Positions 57,806 through 64,000 of a stretch of DNA of 64,000 bases are shown piece by piece. The position numbers were made by a program, and so were the translations under genes. The notes under the pieces were generated by a model that saw only the letters and a program-made list of their open reading frames with translations, searched no databases and was not told the DNA's origin. The DNA is from an uncultured Christensenella sp. (GTDB lineage: Bacteria; Bacillota; Clostridia; Christensenellales; Borkfalkiaceae). Every line of letters starts with the position of its first letter. Position 1 is the first letter of the stretch. Location: contig CAJUGP010000002.1 of NCBI GenBank assembly GCA_910586365.1, positions 1 through 64,000 of the forward strand, written 5' to 3'.

Positions 57806-58852
57806 TCAGATTAACAGCAGCAGCGGATTGCAAGTATAAAAAATCGCGGAAAGCGGCGAAGAAGTTAAAACGCGTTCGACGGCGGCAAACGATTGCGTGA
57901 CGGCGCTGCCCACTTCCGCCATCTGATCGGGCAGACTCGGCGCAAAAGAACCGCCCGCGACGAACCCGACGCCGAAATTAAAACCGATCATGCAGACGAA
58001 CAGGACGACGCAGGTCACGAGGGAAAATAAAATCCCGTCGAACACGACGAACGCGTGCGATTTGCCCGCCGCTTTGAGCAGAAAATTGAGTATGAACGCG
58101 ATCAGAATGATCACGAGCAAAAAGACGAACGCCACGATAAACGAAACGATGCCGAATCCGATCCAACCCGCCGCAATCTCGTTCATCGGGAACGCGCCCG
58201 CGATCTGCGCGGCAAACGCGGAAAGGAAGGGCACTTGCAGCGTCATATACATGGAAAGGAACACCGCCGCAACGGTCAGCGCCAACACGGTGAGCGTGAC
58301 GATCATGCGCAAAAAGCCCGTGCGGTAGCCCCACCGCAAGAAGAGCGCGAACGTAAAAACCAAAAACAGATCGAAGGCATGCCCCGCCGCAAAGTTGGTC
58401 CAAACGGGGTGGGTGTAAATAACGTTGAGAAATTCGACGTTGTAAGGCTGCGCGCAGACGAGAGCAAGCCCGCCGAAGATCGCGGCGAACACCGCAATGT
58501 TGAACACGCCCGTGATGCCGCCGAGAATGCGGTTGAGCGCGCGTCCGCCCGCGCCCGACTCCAACGCCAAAAACGGCGTTCTCAGAACGGCGCCGATCAA
58601 AAAGATCAAAGCAGTTACGGCAAGCAGTCCGCCCGCCGCCAAACAGAACAGCAGCGTGCCGTTCTGCGTTTCGGGCAGAAAGCTGAGCGGCAGCGTGGCG
58701 GCAAAAAGCAGCGTCGTCTGCCAGCCGAGCCAACTCATACGCGAAAATTTTTTGATCACGCCGTACAAAAAAGCAAGCGCAACGAGTACGCACGCCGCAA
58801 CGATGACGATCATTTTCAGTTGTCCCGCGTCGAAAAGCAGCTGCTCCGTCAA
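57806..58852 (-). CDS. CvpA-like multi-pass membrane protein
   Basis: 348 residues with about eight membrane helices. Segments such as GVIKKFSRMSWLGW, GRALNRILGGITGV and LRWGYRTGFLRMIV recall CvpA-family repeats, apparently in two copies. It uses a TTG start at 58852 with GGGGGC nine bases upstream inside glnS, whose stop lies 3 bp away, so it is translated after glnS. Role unknown; CvpA proteins are tied to colicin V export, biofilm or envelope stress. Confidence 0.75.
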   Translation of the reverse strand: MTEQLLFDAGQLKMIVIVAACVLVALAFLYGVIKKFSRMSWLGWQTTLLFAATLPLSFLPETQNGTLLFCLAAGGLLAVTALIFLIGAVLRTPFLALESGAGGRALNRILGGITGVFNIAVFAAIFGGLALVCAQPYNVEFLNVIYTHPVWTNFAAGHAFDLFLVFTFALFLRWGYRTGFLRMIVTLTVLALTVAAVFLSMYMTLQVPFLSAFAAQIAGAFPMNEIAAGWIGFGIVSFIVAFVFLLVIILIAFILNFLLKAAGKSHAFVVFDGILFSLVTCVVLFVCMIGFNFGVGFVAGGSFAPSLPDQMAEVGSAVTQSFAAVERVLTSSPLSAIFYTCNPLLLLI

Positions 58853-58854
58853 AT

Positions 58855-60483
<1,629 letters not shown>

Positions 60484-60601
60484 AGATCTTCCTTTCCGTT
60501 GCGTAGAATTTTACTCTACAATTATAGCATGATTTTCACAAAAAAGATACTGTTTCAGGCGAATTTTTTTCAAAAATCGCCCCGTCCGCCGCCGTCCGCA
60601 T

Positions 60602-60629
60602 AAAAAATTCCCCGCCCGCAGGCAGGGAA
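60602..60629 (-). terminator. Terminator of the small DUF6809-like gene
   Basis: On the minus strand arms TTCCCTGCC and GGGCGGGGAA pair over nine bases (one G-U) with a short loop, followed by TTTTTT. Confidence 0.82.
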
Positions 60630-60648
60630 CCGCTTCCGCGCGGCGGCG

Positions 60649-60954
60649 TTATTCCCAAACGCCGTCCTCGCCCACGCTTTCCGAACGGTCGGCAATATCC
60701 AGCCCCAACCGCACGCCGAACCGCAACCCCTCTTTATAATAGAGCACCGTCTCCTCGCTGTTGAGATCGTCTTGCAGCTGTTTGTATTCGGCAAAACGCG
60801 CCGCCGCCTCGCCGTTTTTTTGCAGCGTTTCCTCAAAATACGCTTCGAGCTCGCTGAGCTTCGCCATGATTTTCCGCGCCTCGTCCGTCGTTTTGATCAG
60901 AGCGACGCCGCATTGATTAAATAACAAATCCTCGATCGCAGAATTAAGTTTCAT
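60649..60954 (-). CDS. Small helical protein, DUF6809-like
   Basis: 101 residues, mainly helical. IMAKLSELEAYFEETLQKNG and FAEYKQLQDDLNSEE look like coiled coil; the end YKEGLRFGVRLGLDIA resembles the short clostridial family DUF6809. An AGGAG site precedes the ATG. It is divergent from an XRE regulator gene, whose probable operator sits inside this gene's promoter. That links it to a small repressor circuit of unknown purpose. Confidence 0.75.
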   Translation of the reverse strand: MKLNSAIEDLLFNQCGVALIKTTDEARKIMAKLSELEAYFEETLQKNGEAAARFAEYKQLQDDLNSEETVLYYKEGLRFGVRLGLDIADRSESVGEDGVWE

Positions 60955-60990
60955 GTTTTTTTCTCCTGTTTTTAGTTGTTTTATATCCCC

Positions 60991-61019
60991 ATTTTAATAT
61001 TGCGATTGCAATATGTCAA
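60991..61019 (-). promoter_or_regulatory. Promoter of the small helical protein gene
   Basis: TTGACA (61014-61019), 17-base spacer, TAAAAT (60991-60996) on the minus strand. The spacer is filled by the palindrome at 60997-61014. Confidence 0.85.
60997..61014. promoter_or_regulatory. Candidate XRE operator
   Basis: ATATTGC (60997-61003), GATT, GCAATAT (61008-61014). It occupies exactly the spacer between the -35 and -10 boxes of the leftward promoter and lies about 40 bases upstream of the rightward XRE gene. A bound repressor would block the promoter. Confidence 0.7.
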
Positions 61020-61051
61020 GCGTTTTATTGCATTTGTGATAAAATTGATTT

Positions 61052-61255
61052 ATGGATAAATTTATCGAGCGGTTAAAAGAACTGCGCGCGGAAAAAAAAC
61101 TAACGCAATCGCAGTTAGCAAAAGAAACGGGTTTAAGCCAATCCGCGATCGCCCTTTGGGAAAACGGGCAGCGCATTCCCAACGCGTTGGCGATCATAAC
61201 GCTTTGTAAATATTTTCAGGTATCGAGCGACTTTTTGCTCGGCGTGAGCGACTGA
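61052..61255 (+). CDS. XRE-family transcriptional regulator
   Basis: 67 residues forming one HTH domain: RLKELRAEKKLTQSQLAKET, SQSAIALWENGQRIPNA, and a C-terminal SSDFLLGVSD typical of XRE proteins. No Shine-Dalgarno is visible; a TAAAAT box ends seven bases before the ATG, so it may be leaderless. It probably represses the divergent small gene and perhaps itself. Confidence 0.9.
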   Translation: MDKFIERLKELRAEKKLTQSQLAKETGLSQSAIALWENGQRIPNALAIITLCKYFQVSSDFLLGVSD

Positions 61256-61278
61256 TCGTGTACGCCCCGCGCGAACGC

Positions 61279-61307
61279 TTGACAAATCCAACCGAACATG
61301 GTAGGAT
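61279..61307 (+). promoter_or_regulatory. glyS promoter
   Basis: TTGACA (61279-61284), a 17-base spacer and TAGGAT (61302-61307). No T-box leader is present between it and the gene. Confidence 0.75.
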
Positions 61308-61342
61308 AACCCAAAAGAAACTAAGAAAAGGACAGAGCAAAT

Positions 61343-62719
61343 ATGGCGAAAAGAGCGGTTACGATGGATAAACTCGTCGCGCTGTGCAAAACGCGCGGCA
61401 TCATTTTCCCCGGAAGCGAAATTTACGGGGGAATGGGCAACACGTGGGATTACGGTCCCGTGGGCGTGGAGATCAAAAACAATCTCAAACGCGCCTGGTG
61501 GAAACGCTTTGTGCAGGAAAGCGACAATTCCTTCGGCGTCGACGCGGCGATTTTAATGAATTCGCGCGTGTGGGAAGCGAGCGGGCACACTACGTCGTTC
61601 TCCGATCCCAAAATGGATTGCAAGGGCTGCAAGGCGCGCCACCGCGCAGACAATCTGATCGAGAACCATTCCAAAGGCAAGATCAACCCCGATCTCATGT
61701 CCAACGAGGAAATGGAAGAATATATCCGCGAGCACCGCGTATGCTGCCCTATCTGCGGCAAGTGCGAATGGACGAATATCCGCACGTTCAATTTAATGTT
61801 TGAAACGTCGCGCGGGGTCACGGACGAAAGCCAGAATAAAATTTATCTGCGTCCCGAAACGGCGCAGGGCGAATTCGTCAACTTCCTCAACGTACAGCGC
61901 ACGACGCGCGCCAAAGTCCCCTTCGGCATCGCGCAGGTAGGCAAGGCGTTCCGTAACGAAATTACGCCCGGAAACTTCATCTTCCGCACGATCGAATTCG
62001 AGCAAATGGAACACCAATGGTTCTGCAAAGAAGGCACGGACCAAGAATTTTACGCGCAGTTCAAAGATAAAGCCATGCGCTTTTTGCTCGATTTGGGCTT
62101 CGCGCCCGAACGGCTGCGCTTTAAGGATCACGACAAACTCGCTCACTACGCCAAAGCGGCGTGCGACATTCAGTACGATTTTCCCATGGGCTGGTCGGAG
62201 CTTAACGGCATTCACAACCGCACGGACTACGATCTTTCGCGCCATCAGGAATTTTCGGGCAAGTCCCTCACGTACGTCGATCCCGTTTCGGGCGAAAAAT
62301 ATATCCCCTACGTAATCGAATATTCGATCGGCGCCGATCGGCTCATGCTCGCGCAGCTTTCCGAGGCGTACGACGAAGAAACGCTCGAAGGCGGCGACGT
62401 GCGCAACGTGCTGCACTTCCACCCCGCCATCGCGGCGTATAAGGCGGCTATTCTGCCTTTGCAGAAGAATCTTGCCCCGCAGGCGCGCGAGCTGTGCGAC
62501 AAGCTCAAAAAACAGTTCTCCGTGACGTACGACGAGGCAGGCTCGATCGGCAAACGCTACCGCAGACAGGACGAAATCGGCACGCCCTACTGCGTCACCG
62601 TCGATTTCGATACGCTCGAAAACGGCACGGTCACGGTGCGCGACCGCGACACCATGGCGCAGGAACGGCTTTCGTTCGACGGCGTTGCCGCCTTCCTGCA
62701 CGAAAAAACCGTCTTTTAA
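61343..62719 (+). CDS. glyS: Glycyl-tRNA synthetase, dimeric type
   Basis: A 458-residue class II synthetase of the single-chain alpha2 type. YGGMGNTWDYGPVGVEIKNN is motif-1 side; the LRPETAQGEFVNF and FRNEITPGNFIFRTIEFEQM segments are motifs 1-2 of the active site; IGADRLMLAQL is motif 3. A zinc-like Cys set (MDCKGCKARH; CCPICGKC) and a C-terminal anticodon domain are present. AAGGA lies nine bases before the ATG. Confidence 0.96.
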   Translation: MAKRAVTMDKLVALCKTRGIIFPGSEIYGGMGNTWDYGPVGVEIKNNLKRAWWKRFVQESDNSFGVDAAILMNSRVWEASGHTTSFSDPKMDCKGCKARHRADNLIENHSKGKINPDLMSNEEMEEYIREHRVCCPICGKCEWTNIRTFNLMFETSRGVTDESQNKIYLRPETAQGEFVNFLNVQRTTRAKVPFGIAQVGKAFRNEITPGNFIFRTIEFEQMEHQWFCKEGTDQEFYAQFKDKAMRFLLDLGFAPERLRFKDHDKLAHYAKAACDIQYDFPMGWSELNGIHNRTDYDLSRHQEFSGKSLTYVDPVSGEKYIPYVIEYSIGADRLMLAQLSEAYDEETLEGGDVRNVLHFHPAIAAYKAAILPLQKNLAPQARELCDKLKKQFSVTYDEAGSIGKRYRRQDEIGTPYCVTVDFDTLENGTVTVRDRDTMAQERLSFDGVAAFLHEKTVF

Positions 62720-62744
62720 GCACGCTTACAATAAGAGAACGTAA

Positions 62745-62810
62745 TTTCCGCGCGTTGTATACGCAAACGCGGAAAACTTTTGCCGTCGGTTCGGGCGGCA
62801 AACTTTTTGC
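62745..62810 (+). terminator. Tandem hairpins after glyS
   Basis: Stem 1: TTTCCGCG (62745-62752) with CGCGGAAA (62768-62775), then ACTTTT. Stem 2: TTTGCCG (62779-62785) with CGGCAAA (62796-62802), then CTTTTTG. Either may act as the glyS terminator. Confidence 0.72.
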
Positions 62811-62849
62811 GGGGAGGGCTTGGCAAATGAAACACCCGGAGAAAAAAAC

Positions 62850-64000
62850 GTGATACGCGGATTTTTGATCGCCTATATCGTCATAGCGAGCGTGGCGGCG
62901 CTCTTATACCTGCCCAAACTCGTCACCTTCCGTTACGCGTTCAAAAAACCCCCGCGCAAAAAAGTGACGGCGCGCCGTAAGATCTCCCTCGTCGTCGCGG
63001 CGCGAAACGAAAGCAAGACCATTCCTCCTTTATTGGACAGCGTGCTCAAACAAAACTACGATAAAAATTATTTTACGCTTAATGTAATCGTCAAAGACGA
63101 AAACGACCCTACCGTCGAGCTTGTCAAGGCGATCGGCGGAAAAACCTTCGTCGTTCCCGACCAAACGTGCAAGGGCGACGCGCTCGACGGCTATTTCAAG
63201 GCGATCGGGCAGGACGCAAGCGAATACGACGCGTTCGTTATCGTGGACGCCGACGCCGTGCTTTCGTACGATTACGTGACGCGGCTGAACGAGGCGCTCG
63301 AATACGACAGCGACATCTTCATCACGCGCAAGTATAACCGTAACCTCTACGGCGGAAAAAATACGCGCACCGTCTTTTCCGACTGCGCCGCGCTGCTTTG
63401 GCCTATTTTAGACGACTTGGGCAACAGCTGGCGCACGCAGCGCAACGTTCCGCTCAATTTATGCGGACAGGGCATGATGATCCGCCGCGGCGTCGTCGAA
63501 AAGATCGGCGGCTGGCCCTACCGTTCGCTGACCGAGGATTACGAGCTGCGGCTCGACAGCTTCGTAAAGGGTTTCAAGTCCATGTACTACCCGTACGCCG
63601 TGATCCATACCGAAGAAGCGACAAGCCGCAACGAAGATTATTACCGCCGTTTGCGCTGGCTGACGGGCTATGCGCAATGCGATAAAAAATACCGCGCGCA
63701 GATCAAAGCGCAGGCGAAGGAACGCGGCAAACCCACGATGGGCGAACTCGATTACCTGTACGGATATTACCCCATTGTCCTCTTCGCGCTCATCACGGTG
63801 TTCACCATGCTCGCAGGCGCGCTGCTCACGGCAATGTACGCCGTGCGGTTAAATCCGCTTTGGACGCGCGCGCTTTGGCTGCTCGTCGCGCTGCCCTTCG
63901 GTATCATGTACGTGCTGTTGGAGCTTTACTCCCTGCTTGCCTATCTTTCCTGCAAGCGCATGTTCGACCCTCTCTCCAAACGCGAAAAGATCGCCATGAT
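62850..64000 (+). CDS. Family 2 glycosyltransferase, cut by window end
   Basis: 383 codons are visible and the gene runs off the window. An N-terminal membrane helix is followed by a GT-A domain: LVVAARNESKTIPPLLDSVL, FVIVDADAVL (DxD motif), GQGMMIRRG, LTEDYELRL and YYRRLRWLTGY (a Q/RxxRW-like motif of processive enzymes). At least two helices follow (about residues 295-370). It probably builds a surface polysaccharide from sugar nucleotides. I chose GTG at 62850, seven bases after CGGAG. Confidence 0.88.
   Translation, partial: MIRGFLIAYIVIASVAALLYLPKLVTFRYAFKKPPRKKVTARRKISLVVAARNESKTIPPLLDSVLKQNYDKNYFTLNVIVKDENDPTVELVKAIGGKTFVVPDQTCKGDALDGYFKAIGQDASEYDAFVIVDADAVLSYDYVTRLNEALEYDSDIFITRKYNRNLYGGKNTRTVFSDCAALLWPILDDLGNSWRTQRNVPLNLCGQGMMIRRGVVEKIGGWPYRSLTEDYELRLDSFVKGFKSMYYPYAVIHTEEATSRNEDYYRRLRWLTGYAQCDKKYRAQIKAQAKERGKPTMGELDYLYGYYPIVLFALITVFTMLAGALLTAMYAVRLNPLWTRALWLLVALPFGIMYVLLELYSLLAYLSCKRMFDPLSKREKIAM

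Noticed and set aside
61256..61342. T-box riboswitch before glyS
   Set aside because: Only about 35 bases lie between the promoter and start, too few for a T-box; the glnS leader is also too short.

Overview
The window looks like part of a spore-forming Clostridia-type (Bacillota) chromosome, GC-rich by eye and probably an uncultured or gut lineage. The signs are a SpoVT-YabM-YabN block, a SipL-like SPOCS/LysM protein next to Veg, PyrR-style pyrimidine control, purine-rich Shine-Dalgarno sites and TTGACA/TATAAT promoters. It is an assembly contig rather than a finished end: bases 1-31 are the 3' part of an Illumina TruSeq adapter. No rRNA, tRNA, CRISPR array, prophage or insertion sequence was recognised. 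Most genes lie on the minus strand, which suggests that this is the leading strand here.

Layout. 0-10 kb: polysaccharide deacetylase (+), a calcium-type P-ATPase, and a full UMP operon, pyrRBCFKDE, read leftward from a consensus promoter at 10 kb through an attenuator. A 29-bp repeat array separates pyrD from pyrE. 10-15 kb: fmdB-like gene and corA (with its own attenuator-like leader), then exported or membrane proteins (M1 lipoprotein, M23 peptidase) and a HIT protein. 15.6-22.2 kb: grpE-dnaK-dnaJ-prmA-rsmE-mtaB without hrcA or a CIRCE element. 22.3-31.4 kb: orphan phosphoribosyltransferase, ClC transporter, ribokinase, APH-fold kinase, ispE, an MreB-like actin, maf, Ppx/GppA. 31.5-39.5 kb: a TSUP transporter split in two, a 1256-residue lipoprotein with a second membrane anchor, sipL-like and veg, and an AT-rich membrane gene behind a G9 tract. 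39.8-49 kb: gyrA, gyrB, dusB, yabN (mazG), yabM, spoVT. 49-57 kb: small HTH gene, aminotransferase, uvrA, HAD nucleotidase, uvrB. 57-64 kb: two small winged-helix-like membrane proteins, a CvpA-like membrane protein, glnS, a divergent small gene/XRE regulator pair, glyS and a truncated glycosyltransferase.

Two families of short dispersed repeats fill almost every gap longer than about 200 bp. Family A carries a GTCATTCTGAGC core with a GAAGAATC partner. Family B has CCCCCTT...AAGGGGG arms. Locally they have grown into tandem arrays with periods of 29, 33, 36 and 41 bp. One family B copy at 56.65 kb appears split by a compact segment with three perfect hairpins.

How the genes work together. 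The pyr genes make UMP from carbamoyl phosphate; no carAB is present in the window. The chaperone operon is joined to ribosome and tRNA modification genes. uvrA and uvrB serve excision repair. The least explained parts, and the best places to look for something new, are the dual-anchored lipoprotein, the corA leader RNA, the palindrome-centred promoters, the phase-variation-like promoter at 39.5 kb, the Z-DNA-prone gyrB leader and the repeat families.
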